From: an uncultured Erythrobacter sp.
GTDB taxonomy: Bacteria; Pseudomonadota; Alphaproteobacteria; Sphingomonadales; Sphingomonadaceae
Direction: 5' to 3'
Assembly (NCBI RefSeq): GCF_958304185.1
Contig: NZ_OY284433.1
Location: 1,922,001-1,986,000 of the forward strand
Length of the DNA stretch: 64,000 bases
Positions 54,246-62,344 of this stretch are shown here, piece after piece. The translations under genes and the position numbers were made by a program. The first letter of the stretch is position 1. The number at the start of each line of letters is the position of its first letter. A model generated the notes under the pieces. The model saw nothing but the letters and a program-made list of their open reading frames with translations. It was not told where the DNA came from and made no database searches.

Positions 54246-54710
54246 ATGGGACAGCACGCGCACAGCCATCAGGAACACACCGGACAGGATCTTGTCGCCG
54301 AAGCGGCGCGTGCGCTGGTGGCTGCGGGTGAGCAGTGGACCACCATGCGTGAAGCGGTATTCGCGGAACTCGCCCGGCACGAACGCCCGGTCTCAGCCTA
54401 TGACATTGCCGACAATCTCTCGGCGGCGCGCGGCAAGCGGGTGGCGCCGAACAGTGTTTATCGCATCCTCGATGTATTCGTGGCCAACAACCTCGCCTTG
54501 CGGGTCGAAAGCGCCAACGCCTATCTCGCCAACACCCATCCGGGTTGCGCGCATGATTGCATTTTCCTCGTCTGCGACGAATGCGGCGAGGCTGCCCATG
54601 TCGATGACGAGGATGTGAGCCGCGCCGTCCGCGCCATCGCCGCCGCGCGCCATTTCAAAGCCGAGCGCCCGGTGCTGGAGATTCGCGGGTTGTGCAAGGC
54701 CTGCACCTGA
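54246..54710 (+). CDS. Fur family transcriptional regulator, Zur-like
   Basis: 154 residues from ATG 54246. A His-rich start (MGQHAHSHQEHTGQD), winged helix (WTTMREAVFAELARHERPVS, YDIADNLSAARGKRVAPNSV, YRILDVFVANNLALRV), and two CxxC zinc sites (VCDECGEAAH and LCKACT). The pattern ANTHPGCAHDC supports Zur or a Zur-like metal regulator. Fur itself usually lacks this arrangement; certain assignment needs target sites, none of which I identified. Confidence 0.85.
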   Translation: MGQHAHSHQEHTGQDLVAEAARALVAAGEQWTTMREAVFAELARHERPVSAYDIADNLSAARGKRVAPNSVYRILDVFVANNLALRVESANAYLANTHPGCAHDCIFLVCDECGEAAHVDDEDVSRAVRAIAAARHFKAERPVLEIRGLCKACT

Positions 54711-54825
54711 CGCTGCCAGCTGTTTCCTACTGCTGACGCTACGGACATAAGCGCCGGATGACCGAACCCTCCCGCCTTTCCGCTTGTGCTGCGCTGCCGC
54801 ACCGTGCGGCGACAGGCTTTTCGTT

Positions 54826-54849
54826 TCTGGACCGTGTCTCATGTGTCTC
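54826..54849 (+). repeat. 24-nt dispersed repeat, copy 2
   Basis: Identical to the reverse complement of 6581-6604. It lies 105 nt before the dxs start, begins TCTGGACCGTG and ends TGTGTCTC. CTTTTC upstream and AAC downstream are also shared with copy 1. Confidence 0.75.
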
Positions 54850-54896
54850 CAACAGGCGCGGGCCAAAGCCTGCGACGGGTGACGGGCGCGCCATGC

Positions 54897-54910
54897 TTGA
54901 TCTCGATCAA
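54897..54910 (+). promoter_or_regulatory. FNR-type binding site upstream of dxs
   Basis: TTGATCTCGATCAA is a perfect palindrome and matches the FNR/FnrL consensus TTGAT-N4-ATCAA at all fixed positions. It ends 44 nt before the dxs ATG, suitable for direct activation or repression. Confidence 0.6.
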
Positions 54911-54954
54911 CCCTGCATCGACAGGCCGGTTTTCCCTGTGTAAAGCTGGGCGCT

Positions 54955-56883
54955 ATGACACAATCGCCTTACACGCCTTTGCTCGATCAGGTTGACACCC
55001 CTGACGACCTGCGCCGCCTCAAGCCCGAACAGCTCCGCCAACTCGCCGACGAACTGCGCACCGAGATGATCGATGCGGTCAGCACGTCGGGCGGGCATCT
55101 GGGATCGGGACTCGGCGTGGTCGAACTGACCGTGGCGATCCACTACGTGTTCAACACACCCACCGACAAGCTGGTGTGGGACGTGGGCCACCAGTGCTAT
55201 CCGCACAAGATCATCACCGGTCGGCGTGACCGCATCCGCACCTTGCGGCAGGGCGGGGGCCTTTCGGGCTTCACCAAGCGGTCGGAGAGCGAATACGACC
55301 CCTTCGGCGCGGCGCACTCGTCCACCTCGATCTCGGCGGCGCTGGGCTTTGCGATGGCAAACAAGATGCAGGGCAAGGCCGGGCGCGGGATTGCCGTGAT
55401 CGGCGACGGCTCGATGAGCGCAGGCATGGCCTACGAGGCGATGAACAACGCAGCGCAAGCGGGCAACCGGCTGATCGTGATCCTCAATGATAACGACATG
55501 TCGATTGCGCCCCCGGTGGGAGGCCTGTCGGCCTATCTGGCGCGCATGGTGTCGTCGAGCGAGTACCTCGGCATCCGCAGCCTCGCGAGCCGCGTGATCC
55601 AGAAGATGAGCCGCCGGATGCACGACGCGGTCGGCAAGGCCGAGGAATTCACCCGCGGCATGGTGACCGGCGGGACGCTGTTTGAAGAACTGGGCTTCTA
55701 CTATGTCGGCCCGATTGACGGGCACAATCTCGACCACCTGCTCCCAGTGCTGGAGAACGTGCGCGACACCAGCGAAGGCCCGGTGCTGATCCATGTCGTG
55801 ACCGAAAAGGGCAAGGGCTATGCCCCGGCGGAGAACTCTGCCGACAAGTATCACGGCGTGCCCAAGTTCAACGTCATCACCGGCGAGAAAGCCAAAAGTG
55901 CCCCCAGCGCGCCTGCCTATCAGGACGTGTTCGGCCTGACGCTGGCGAAGCTCGCCGAGACGGATGACCGCATCTGCGCCATCACCGCCGCCATGCCGAG
56001 CGGCACGGGCGTCGACAAGTTCGCCAAGGCGCACCCCACCCGCACCTTCGACGTCGGGATTGCCGAACAGCACGCGGTGACCTTTGCAGCAGGCCTCGCT
56101 GCTGAGGGTATGCGGCCGTTTGCGGCGATTTACTCCACCTTCCTCCAGCGCGCTTACGATCAGGTGGTGCACGATGTGTGCATCCAGAACCTGCCCGTGC
56201 GCTTCGCCATCGACCGCGCCGGTCTGGTCGGCGCGGACGGGGCGACGCACGCGGGCAGCTTCGACATCACCTACCTCGCCACCCTGCCCAACATGGTGGT
56301 GATGGCTGCGGCGGACGAGGCCGAGCTGGTCCACATGACCTATACCGCCGCCGAGTATGACGCCGGCCCGATCGCCTTCCGCTACCCGCGCGGCAATGGC
56401 ACCGGCGTGCCGCTGCCCGAAGTTCCGGTGAAGCTCGAAATCGGCAAGGGCCGGTTGGTGCGTGAAGGCACCAAGGTTGCGATCCTCTCGCTCGGTTCAC
56501 GCCTGACCGAAGCGCTCAAGGCCGCCGACACGCTGGAGGCCAAGGGGCTCTCCACCACTGTCGCCGACCTGCGTTTTGCCAAGCCGCTGGACGAAGACCT
56601 GATCGCCAAGCTGATGCGCACCCACGAGGTGATCGTGACGGTCGAGGAAGGCTCGATCGGTGGCCTCGGCGCGCACGTGCTGACCTTCGCCAGCGATGAG
56701 GGCCTGACCGATAACGGGCTGAAGGTCCGCACCCTGCGCCTGCCCGATACCTTCATCGATCACGACGATCCGATGAAGCAGTATGACGAGGCTGGCCTCA
56801 ACGCGCCGCAGATCGTCGACACGGTGCTGAAGGCGCTAAAGCACAACAGCACCGGGATCACGGGCGAAGAGGCGCGGGCGTAG
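54955..56883 (+). CDS. dxs: 1-deoxy-D-xylulose-5-phosphate synthase
   Basis: 642 residues. Condenses pyruvate and glyceraldehyde 3-phosphate, the first step of the MEP isoprenoid pathway (carotenoids, quinones, and bacteriochlorophyll in phototrophs). Thiamine-diphosphate motif [20 protein letters not shown]; catalytic Glu in [20 protein letters not shown]; transketolase C-terminal domain at the end. ATG 54955 fits homology. An FNR-type box lies 44 nt upstream. Confidence 0.97.
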   Translation: MTQSPYTPLLDQVDTPDDLRRLKPEQLRQLADELRTEMIDAVSTSGGHLGSGLGVVELTVAIHYVFNTPTDKLVWDVGHQCYPHKIITGRRDRIRTLRQGGGLSGFTKRSESEYDPFGAAHSSTSISAALGFAMANKMQGKAGRGIAVIGDGSMSAGMAYEAMNNAAQAGNRLIVILNDNDMSIAPPVGGLSAYLARMVSSSEYLGIRSLASRVIQKMSRRMHDAVGKAEEFTRGMVTGGTLFEELGFYYVGPIDGHNLDHLLPVLENVRDTSEGPVLIHVVTEKGKGYAPAENSADKYHGVPKFNVITGEKAKSAPSAPAYQDVFGLTLAKLAETDDRICAITAAMPSGTGVDKFAKAHPTRTFDVGIAEQHAVTFAAGLAAEGMRPFAAIYSTFLQRAYDQVVHDVCIQNLPVRFAIDRAGLVGADGATHAGSFDITYLATLPNMVVMAAADEAELVHMTYTAAEYDAGPIAFRYPRGNGTGVPLPEVPVKLEIGKGRLVREGTKVAILSLGSRLTEALKAADTLEAKGLSTTVADLRFAKPLDEDLIAKLMRTHEVIVTVEEGSIGGLGAHVLTFASDEGLTDNGLKVRTLRLPDTFIDHDDPMKQYDEAGLNAPQIVDTVLKALKHNSTGITGEEARA

Positions 56884-56931
56884 TAGCAGCACGCCGGTGG
56901 GCGAATTGCTTGGCATTCCTGAATGGCTGGC

Positions 56932-57972
56932 TCAGCGCGGCTGAGTGATCGCGATAGCCTCGGGATTGGCGGGGGCCTCAACCGGGGCGACATTCTCTGA
57001 CTGGGGAGCTGCGGCGGGAGTATCCGCTGAAGGCGTCCCCTCCAGCTCCTCCAGCCGCATCTGGTCAAGTTCCGAAATCGGTTCGCCCTTCAGCAGCGCG
57101 ATATCGCGGCGGCGCTTGGCGAGATAGGTTTCGCGCCGCATCAGGTAGGGGTCGTCCGAGTTGCGGATCGCGGCAATCTCCGCGTCGAACTCGAGCCGCT
57201 GGTCGAGCGAGTTCACCACGAAATACGGCACCGTATAGGTCGGCTTGTTGAACGGCTTGCCGAACGCGAAGGGCAGGAGCGCCTGATCCAGCGTGAGACC
57301 GATAATATCGCGCACGCTTGTCGGCCCGGTCACTGGCACAAACATATACGGCCCCGGCCCGATGCCGTAATAGCCCATCGTGTTGCCAAAGCCGTTGCGG
57401 CGATAGGGAAGATCGGCCTTCTTGCCCGCCACGTCGAACAGGCCGCCCACGCCGATGGTGGAATTGATCGCCAGCCGCCCCAACGTCTCGAACGCCTTGC
57501 CGACCTTGCCTTGCAGCAGGAAATTCAGCGCATTGGTCGGCTCGGCCAGATTGCGCACGACATTGCCCAGCCCGTCGCGGATCGGTTCGGGCAGGCCATC
57601 GCGATAGGCATTGGCCATCGGCTCGACCAGCGTTTGATCGACCGCCTGGGTCAGGCGATAGCTCTCTTCATTGACGCGTTCGAGCGGATCGCTCTTGGGC
57701 GGGCCATATTCGCCCTCGACCACGATTTCGTTGGCCAACTCACCATCCGCCGGCTCACTTTCGGGCGGCGGGGGTGCGGCGTCATCGGGCGCGCCTTCTG
57801 TCGGTGGCGGCGCGCTGTCCTGCACCGCGGCCAAGTTCCATTCGAGCGGAACGACCTGCGGCGGCGGCGGTGGGGGTGCCTGAGGCTGCGGCGCTGCCAG
57901 CGCGAGCGCTGTGCTCAGCAGCTGAGGCGAGGTCGCAAGCAGGGTGAGGCTGGGCAATCGAGTTCTCCGCAT
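56932..57972 (-). CDS. mlaA: MlaA/VacJ family lipid-asymmetry protein
   Basis: 346 residues from ATG 57972. A hydrophobic N-terminus without a clear lipobox is followed by a Pro/Glu-rich linker and the MlaA domain (NEESYRLTQAVDQTLVEPMA, VVRNLAEPTNALNFLLQGKV, NGFGNTMGYYGIGPGPYMFV, VPVTGPTSVRDIIGLTLD). It removes phospholipids from the outer leaflet of the outer membrane, passing them to MlaC. A Pro-rich C-terminal tail ends near EAIAITQPR. No mlaBCDEF here; MlaA is often separate. Confidence 0.9.
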   Translation of the reverse strand: MRRTRLPSLTLLATSPQLLSTALALAAPQPQAPPPPPPQVVPLEWNLAAVQDSAPPPTEGAPDDAAPPPPESEPADGELANEIVVEGEYGPPKSDPLERVNEESYRLTQAVDQTLVEPMANAYRDGLPEPIRDGLGNVVRNLAEPTNALNFLLQGKVGKAFETLGRLAINSTIGVGGLFDVAGKKADLPYRRNGFGNTMGYYGIGPGPYMFVPVTGPTSVRDIIGLTLDQALLPFAFGKPFNKPTYTVPYFVVNSLDQRLEFDAEIAAIRNSDDPYLMRRETYLAKRRRDIALLKGEPISELDQMRLEELEGTPSADTPAAAPQSENVAPVEAPANPEAIAITQPR

Positions 57973-58075
57973 CAACCCCTATCATTAGCACGGGCCGCGG
58001 GGCGCCAGCCTTGCCCTTGCCATCCCCCGCCTATACGCAAGGTGAATTATCTGTCGCAAACGTGCAAGGTTGCTG

Positions 58076-58873
58076 ATGTCACTGATCCAGATCGCCAAAG
58101 AGGGCCCTGTCACCATTCTCACGCTCGATCGGGCGGAGTCCATGAACCCGCTGGGCGCGCCGGGCGACGGGGATGAGTTTGTCCGGGTCGCTAATGCGAT
58201 CAACCGCGACATGGAATGCCGGGTGGTGATCCTGACCGGCGCTGGTCGGGCCTTCAGCGCGGGCGGCGATGTGAAAGCGATGCGGGACAAGACCGGCACG
58301 TTCGGCGGCACCACCCCCGCGATTTCGGACGGCTACCGCGACAATATCCACCTAATGCTGCGCGCGCTCTATGGGTTGCGGGTGCCGGTGATCGCGGCGG
58401 TCAATGGCCCGGCGATCGGACTGGGCTGCGATGTCGCCTGCCTCGCCGATATCCGCATTGCCAGCGAGAGCGCGAAGTTCGGCGTGACCTTCCTCAAGCT
58501 CGGGATCATTCCCGGCGATGGCGGCACGTGGATCCTCCCCCGCGTGATCGGGATGAGCCGCGCGGCCGAGCTGTTCTACACCGGCGATGTAATCGACGCC
58601 GCCACCGCAAAGGACTGGGGCCTCGTCAGCCGCGTGGTCGCACCCGAGGCACTGATGGACGAAGCGCGGGCGCTGGCAGGCCGGATCGCGCTGCTCCCCC
58701 CGCATTCGCTGCGCCACACCAAGAACCTGCTGCGGCAGGGGCAGCAGACCAGCTACGATACCGCGCTGGAACTCGCCGCGAACACGCAGGCGATGATGCA
58801 CACCACCGCCGATCATGCCGAGGGGGTGGCCGCGCTGATCGAGAAGCGGGGCGCGGTGTTTACGGGCGAGTAG
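58076..58873 (+). CDS. Enoyl-CoA hydratase/isomerase (crotonase) family protein
   Basis: 265 residues from ATG 58076 with AAGG upstream. Crotonase fold: VVILTGAGRAFSAGGDVKAM (oxyanion hole), VPVIAAVNGPAIGLGCDVAC, LADIRIASESAKFGVTFLKL and IPGDGGTWILPRVIGMSRAA. One catalytic Glu expected in hydratases is Asp here (PGDGG), as in other crotonases with different chemistry. Which acyl-CoA it uses is open. It is followed on the other strand by nnrU. Confidence 0.9.
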   Translation: MSLIQIAKEGPVTILTLDRAESMNPLGAPGDGDEFVRVANAINRDMECRVVILTGAGRAFSAGGDVKAMRDKTGTFGGTTPAISDGYRDNIHLMLRALYGLRVPVIAAVNGPAIGLGCDVACLADIRIASESAKFGVTFLKLGIIPGDGGTWILPRVIGMSRAAELFYTGDVIDAATAKDWGLVSRVVAPEALMDEARALAGRIALLPPHSLRHTKNLLRQGQQTSYDTALELAANTQAMMHTTADHAEGVAALIEKRGAVFTGE

Positions 58874-58882
58874 TGCAGGGGT

Positions 58883-59560
58883 TTAGGCCAGCCACTTGAA
58901 CACCCCCGCCGGGATGCCCGCGCGCCACAGGTGGATATAGCTGCCCGCCAGCCACAACAAGGTCCCCGCGATCAGCGGCACAGCGCCGACGCTGAAAAGT
59001 GCCCCCCAGCGCGGCCAGTAGCTGGTCTTGCTTTCCCACTCGGCCCAGCTTGCGCCCATCAGGACTTCCTTCTTGGCGTCCTGAAACTTCGCGCCGACCA
59101 ATGCGAGGATGCCCATCGCCAGCGCGGTGACCATCGTCCGGGTGCTCCAGAACAGGATGACGTGCGAGGCGGCCCACAGCCCGATCGCCCACATCATCGG
59201 GTGGCGGGTGACCTTGAACACGCCCTTCGGTTCGGCGCGCGCCTGCGCTTCAGCCATCGGGGTCGGCAGCGCTGGGTTGCCGATGAACGAGCCCGCCAAC
59301 AAGATCATCGCCGGCAGCGTGATGATCGTCGCGGCGATCCAGCCCACATCGCCTGACCCCGAAAGGTCAGCCGGCGGCGCGGCAGTAAAGGCGAAATAGA
59401 CCCAAGCCAGCGTGGCGAAACTGACGACGGTATAGGCCCCCTGGAACCCGCCTGCCCCCAAGGCCTTGACCATCGGTGCCCGCAAGGGGTGCGACATGGC
59501 GAAATGCGTGCCGACGAATGCGGCATTGGCCGCGATGAGTGTGATGATTGCCCCGTCCAT
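58883..59560 (-). CDS. NnrU family membrane protein
   Basis: 225 residues, about five to six membrane segments (MDGAIITLIAANAAFVGTHF, AYTVVSFATLAWVYFAFTA, AATIITLPAMILLAGSF). The NnrU/isoprenylcysteine methyltransferase-like region is VTRHPMMWAIGLWAASHVIL. NnrU proteins were found with nitrite/nitric oxide reduction genes, but none lies here, so the role is unclear. The 9 nt to the crotonase stop make a tight convergent pair. Confidence 0.88.
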   Translation of the reverse strand: MDGAIITLIAANAAFVGTHFAMSHPLRAPMVKALGAGGFQGAYTVVSFATLAWVYFAFTAAPPADLSGSGDVGWIAATIITLPAMILLAGSFIGNPALPTPMAEAQARAEPKGVFKVTRHPMMWAIGLWAASHVILFWSTRTMVTALAMGILALVGAKFQDAKKEVLMGASWAEWESKTSYWPRWGALFSVGAVPLIAGTLLWLAGSYIHLWRAGIPAGVFKWLA

Positions 59561-59607
59561 AGCGGCGAACCTAACATGGGTGAGGAGACACGCCTAGCGG
59601 ACTTGGA

Positions 59608-60081
59608 TCAGGCCGCGATCCCGGTCGGCACGATGCCAGTGGGAACGATGCCAGTGGGAACTATGGTCGCCTGCGCCACTGCGACATGGACCGGCGCCTC
59701 GCCGTCGCTTTCGGCCCACACATCTGCGCGCACCACCACCTGCCGCTTGCCCGCCTTGACCACAGTTCCACGCGCGCGCAGCCGCTCGCCCTTGGCGGGG
59801 CGCAGGAAATCGATGGTGTAGCCCCCCGTAACCACATCGCCTGCAACCGATGCTCCAGCCCAGGCGCAGGCATTGTCGGCCATCAGCCCGACAATCGCGC
59901 CGTGGGCATAGCCGTGGTGCTGGGTCATTTCGGGCCGCATCACCAGCAACAACTCGCTCTCACCCTCCCACACTGTCACCGGCTCGACATCGAGCCAGGA
60001 GGAGAAGCCCGAACGCGCGACGGCGACCTTCTTCATGTATTCGACGGCGGCTTCGGGCGAGGGGAAACGGGGTGAGGACAT
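59608..60081 (-). CDS. PaaI-type hotdog thioesterase with short tandem repeat at the C-terminus
   Basis: 157 residues. Hotdog domain with HHGYAHGAIVGLMADNACAW (the HGG-like helix), GGYTIDFLRPAKGERLRARG and VVVRADVWAESDGEAPV. Hydrolyses acyl-CoA thioesters. The last 15 residues are a repeat (IVPTG x3 then IAA) from a 15-nt tandem unit in the DNA. The gene is divergent from the HxlR regulator gene at 60160, with two matched operators between them. Confidence 0.9.
   Translation of the reverse strand: MSSPRFPSPEAAVEYMKKVAVARSGFSSWLDVEPVTVWEGESELLLVMRPEMTQHHGYAHGAIVGLMADNACAWAGASVAGDVVTGGYTIDFLRPAKGERLRARGTVVKAGKRQVVVRADVWAESDGEAPVHVAVAQATIVPTGIVPTGIVPTGIAA
59621..59665 (-). repeat. Three-copy 15-nt tandem repeat inside the thioesterase gene
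   Basis: Plus-strand units at 59621-59635, 59636-59650 and 59651-59665; the second and third differ at one position, the first at more. Each unit encodes five residues (IVPTG). Copy number may vary between strains. Confidence 0.85.
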
Positions 60082-60099
60082 GGGGCGGGCTTCCTTTAA

Positions 60100-60114
60100 G
60101 TCTGCTATACAGAT
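60100..60114. promoter_or_regulatory. HxlR operator candidate 1
   Basis: GTCTGCTATACAGAT: arms GTCTG and CAGA(T/C) around 5 nt. The same pattern is at 60144-60158, 44 nt centre to centre (about four helical turns). It is 19 nt upstream of the thioesterase ATG. Confidence 0.5.
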
Positions 60115-60124
60115 GTTATGCCGC

Positions 60125-60153
60125 TTGCCTTGTCTGCACGCAAGTCTGATAAT
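60125..60153 (+). promoter_or_regulatory. Predicted promoter of the HxlR gene, leaderless
   Basis: -35 TTGCCT (60125-60130), 17-nt spacer, -10 GATAAT (60148-60153). The -10 box lies within operator 2, and the expected start, 7 nt downstream, coincides with the ATG at 60160, giving a leaderless mRNA. Confidence 0.5.
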
Positions 60154-60158
60154 CAGAC
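60144..60158. promoter_or_regulatory. HxlR operator candidate 2
   Basis: GTCTGATAATCAGAC: a perfect 15-nt dyad. It covers the -10 box of the HxlR promoter, so binding would block it. It shares GTCTG-N5-CAGA with operator 1. Confidence 0.55.
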
Positions 60159-60159
60159 G

Positions 60160-60513
60160 ATGAAGACCTACACCCCCTCACGCGCGCCTTGCCCGATTGG
60201 CCGCGCCGCCCGCCTGCTCGGCGACCGCTGGGTGTTGCTGATCTTGCGCGATGCATTTCTGGGGGCGGAGCGGTTCGAGGAGTTCGTGGACCGCCTCGGC
60301 ATCAACCGGGCGGCGCTCACCTCGCGATTGGCGATCCTGCAAGAGGCGGGGCTGATGCGACGCGACCCGCCCGACGGCAAGCGCGCGCGCTACATCCTCA
60401 CGGACAAGGCCCGCGCGCTCGTGCCGATGTTCGAACAGATGGCCGGGTGGAGCAGCGCGCACCTATTCGCGGACGGCGAGCCAGTGCCGCAATGGCCGCC
60501 GCGCGCTGGCTAG
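60160..60513 (+). CDS. HxlR family transcriptional regulator
   Basis: 117 residues from ATG 60160; an ATG at 60118 would put operator 2 in the coding region. HxlR winged helix: CPIGRAARLLGDRWVLLILRD, FEEFVDRLGINRAALTSRLA, LQEAGLMRRDPPDGKRARYI, LTDKARALVPMFEQMAGWSS. One Cys (near residue 10) is at the usual redox/aldehyde-sensing position of HxlR/YodB-type proteins. It probably represses itself and the divergent thioesterase through the two dyads. The stop shares CTAG with the convergent FKBP gene. Confidence 0.88.
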   Translation: MKTYTPSRAPCPIGRAARLLGDRWVLLILRDAFLGAERFEEFVDRLGINRAALTSRLAILQEAGLMRRDPPDGKRARYILTDKARALVPMFEQMAGWSSAHLFADGEPVPQWPPRAG

Positions 60514-61028
60514 GTCTGGCCTTCGATCCCGACCAGCTCGACCTTGAACACCAGTGTCGCATTCGCCGGAATTGGTCCTCGCCCGACCGGGCCGTAAGCG
60601 AGGTCTGCGGGAATGGCGATTTCTATCACCTCGCCCACGCCCATCTGCGGAACCGCCAGCTGCCAGCCCTTGACCAGCCGGCCCAGCGGGAAGGTTGCAG
60701 GCTCACCGCGGGCATAGGAACTGTCGAACACGGTCCCATCAAGCAACCGCCCCTCGTAATGGACGGTAATTCTATCATCGACAGTCGGCTTGCGGTCTGA
60801 CGCGAGGTATTTGATCCAGCGCCAGCGCACCCCGCCATCGACAAAATGCCAGCCGTCTTCGGGCGTGAGGCCCAGCAGATAGATCTGCTGCGCCGCGTGC
60901 CACGCGGAGTCTTGCGCCCTTGGATCGGCGACGGCCTCGCCCGCCCCCTCCTGCGCGTGCGCGGGCTGTAGGGCGAGCAGAAGCGAAGCCACCAAGGCGG
61001 CAGCCACCAGCTTTGACAGCGACGCCAT
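60510..61028 (-). CDS. FKBP-type peptidyl-prolyl cis-trans isomerase
   Basis: 172 residues. Signal peptide (LVAAALVASLLLALQPAHAQ), short linker, then the FKBP domain: DDRITVHYEGRLLDGTVFD, SSYARGEPATFPLGRLVKGW, AVPQMGVGEVIEIAIPADLA, YGPVGRGPIPANATLVFKVE, all the usual active-site residues (Y, F/W, D). Periplasmic protein folding. The ATG overlaps the stop of the amidohydrolase upstream by one base; both may be co-translated. Confidence 0.93.
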   Translation of the reverse strand: MASLSKLVAAALVASLLLALQPAHAQEGAGEAVADPRAQDSAWHAAQQIYLLGLTPEDGWHFVDGGVRWRWIKYLASDRKPTVDDRITVHYEGRLLDGTVFDSSYARGEPATFPLGRLVKGWQLAVPQMGVGEVIEIAIPADLAYGPVGRGPIPANATLVFKVELVGIEGQT

Positions 61029-62344
61029 TACCAGTCGTAAGCCTTGGGCCGGTCGCTTTCATCAAGGTCGATATAGCGGTCACGCAGGCGGGTCTGGTGG
61101 TTGGTGAGGTCCTGTTCGACCCCGGCGATGAACACCTTGGTCGGCACCGAGCCGACCTCGAGCGGATCGCCGGTCCACATCACCACATCGCCCAGCGCGC
61201 CGGGTTTGAGCACGCCCGCCTTGCCGCCCATGCCGCTGATTTCGGCGGGGACGGAGCTGATTGCGGCAAAGGCCTTGCCCCATTCCATCCCGCTCGCACC
61301 CGGCATCCGGGTCAGCGCGACGAGGTTGCCCGCCACCTGCTGCAAGCGGCGCGGGTTTTGGAGGCTTTCGGCATTGATCGCGACCTTGACGCCCGCCTTG
61401 GCCATCCGCCCGGCATTGGACTGGGTCGCACCCAGTTGCTCAAAGGTTTCGGGCAGATCGTTCAACCCGTTGGCAATCACCGGAACCCCGGCGGCAGCGA
61501 TTTCATTCGCCACCAACCAGCCTTCGGTCACGCCGACCAGCACCAGATCGAGCTTGGGATACTCCGCCTTCAGCGCCAGCACAGCGCGGATATCGGCCAT
61601 CCGTTCGACCGCGACGTAGAGCTTCTGCTTGCCCGTCACCACCGGCACCAGCGCCTCGGCATCGAAGCGGCTGAGGAACACCTCGTCATCCTTGCCGATT
61701 TCGGTCGTTTCGGGGATGCCGGACTTGCCGACCAGCGCCTGCGCCTCGCGCAGCGCCGAACGCAGCAGCGCATGGGCCGCGGCGCGGCTGCCGCCCGCGC
61801 GGTCTGCTCCGCCTTCGCCCAGATTGATCATCTGGAAGGCGCGCGCCTGCATCACCGGCTTCGCATCGCCATCAAGGTCGATGATCGCGCCTTGCCCTGC
61901 AAAGATCGAGCCGGACGGCATCATCGACGTTGCCGCGCGGGTGATCCCGGCGGCCTTGTGGACGAGGATATGCTGCGAGGTGGGATTGATCGCCGTCGCC
62001 GCATCCAGAGCAGCGCTGAACGGCGTTTCGCGCGCGGTGATGTCGTTGCTTTCATCCACCGCCGACACGTCGGCTAGGCCAAGCGTGGTGACGGTCGCGA
62101 ACAAGCCGGGGGTGACCCATGCGCCGCCCGCGTCGATGACAACATCGGTCGAGAAGGTCTGGCCTGGGGTAGGCGCTCCCGCGAACACCACCTTGCCATC
62201 GTCCACGATCACGACGCCGCCCTCAATCGGGGCGCCGCCGTCACCGACCACCAGTTTGGCGTTGGTGACGACCATGTCCTGGGCGAAGGCAGGCGATGCG
62301 GTAAGGGCCAGAACGCTGGCCGCTGTGATGAGGAGGCGCTTCAC
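61028..62344 (-). CDS. Amidohydrolase-like protein lacking metal ligands
   Basis: 438 residues from GTG 62344, overlapping the stop of the next amidohydrolase gene (GTGA). Signal peptide (VKRLLITAASVLALTASPAFA). The amidohydrolase fold is clear (ITNAKLV-like start, VIDAGGAWVTPGLFATVTTL, and DVVMWTGDPLEVGSVP at the end). The H-x-H expected after TPGL is TVT here; the NH, HH and D ligand segments of the neighbour align with VAVERMADI, VLVGVTEGW and INAESLQN. It is probably not a metal-dependent hydrolase. Confidence 0.87.
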   Translation of the reverse strand: MKRLLITAASVLALTASPAFAQDMVVTNAKLVVGDGGAPIEGGVVIVDDGKVVFAGAPTPGQTFSTDVVIDAGGAWVTPGLFATVTTLGLADVSAVDESNDITARETPFSAALDAATAINPTSQHILVHKAAGITRAATSMMPSGSIFAGQGAIIDLDGDAKPVMQARAFQMINLGEGGADRAGGSRAAAHALLRSALREAQALVGKSGIPETTEIGKDDEVFLSRFDAEALVPVVTGKQKLYVAVERMADIRAVLALKAEYPKLDLVLVGVTEGWLVANEIAAAGVPVIANGLNDLPETFEQLGATQSNAGRMAKAGVKVAINAESLQNPRRLQQVAGNLVALTRMPGASGMEWGKAFAAISSVPAEISGMGGKAGVLKPGALGDVVMWTGDPLEVGSVPTKVFIAGVEQDLTNHQTRLRDRYIDLDESDRPKAYDW

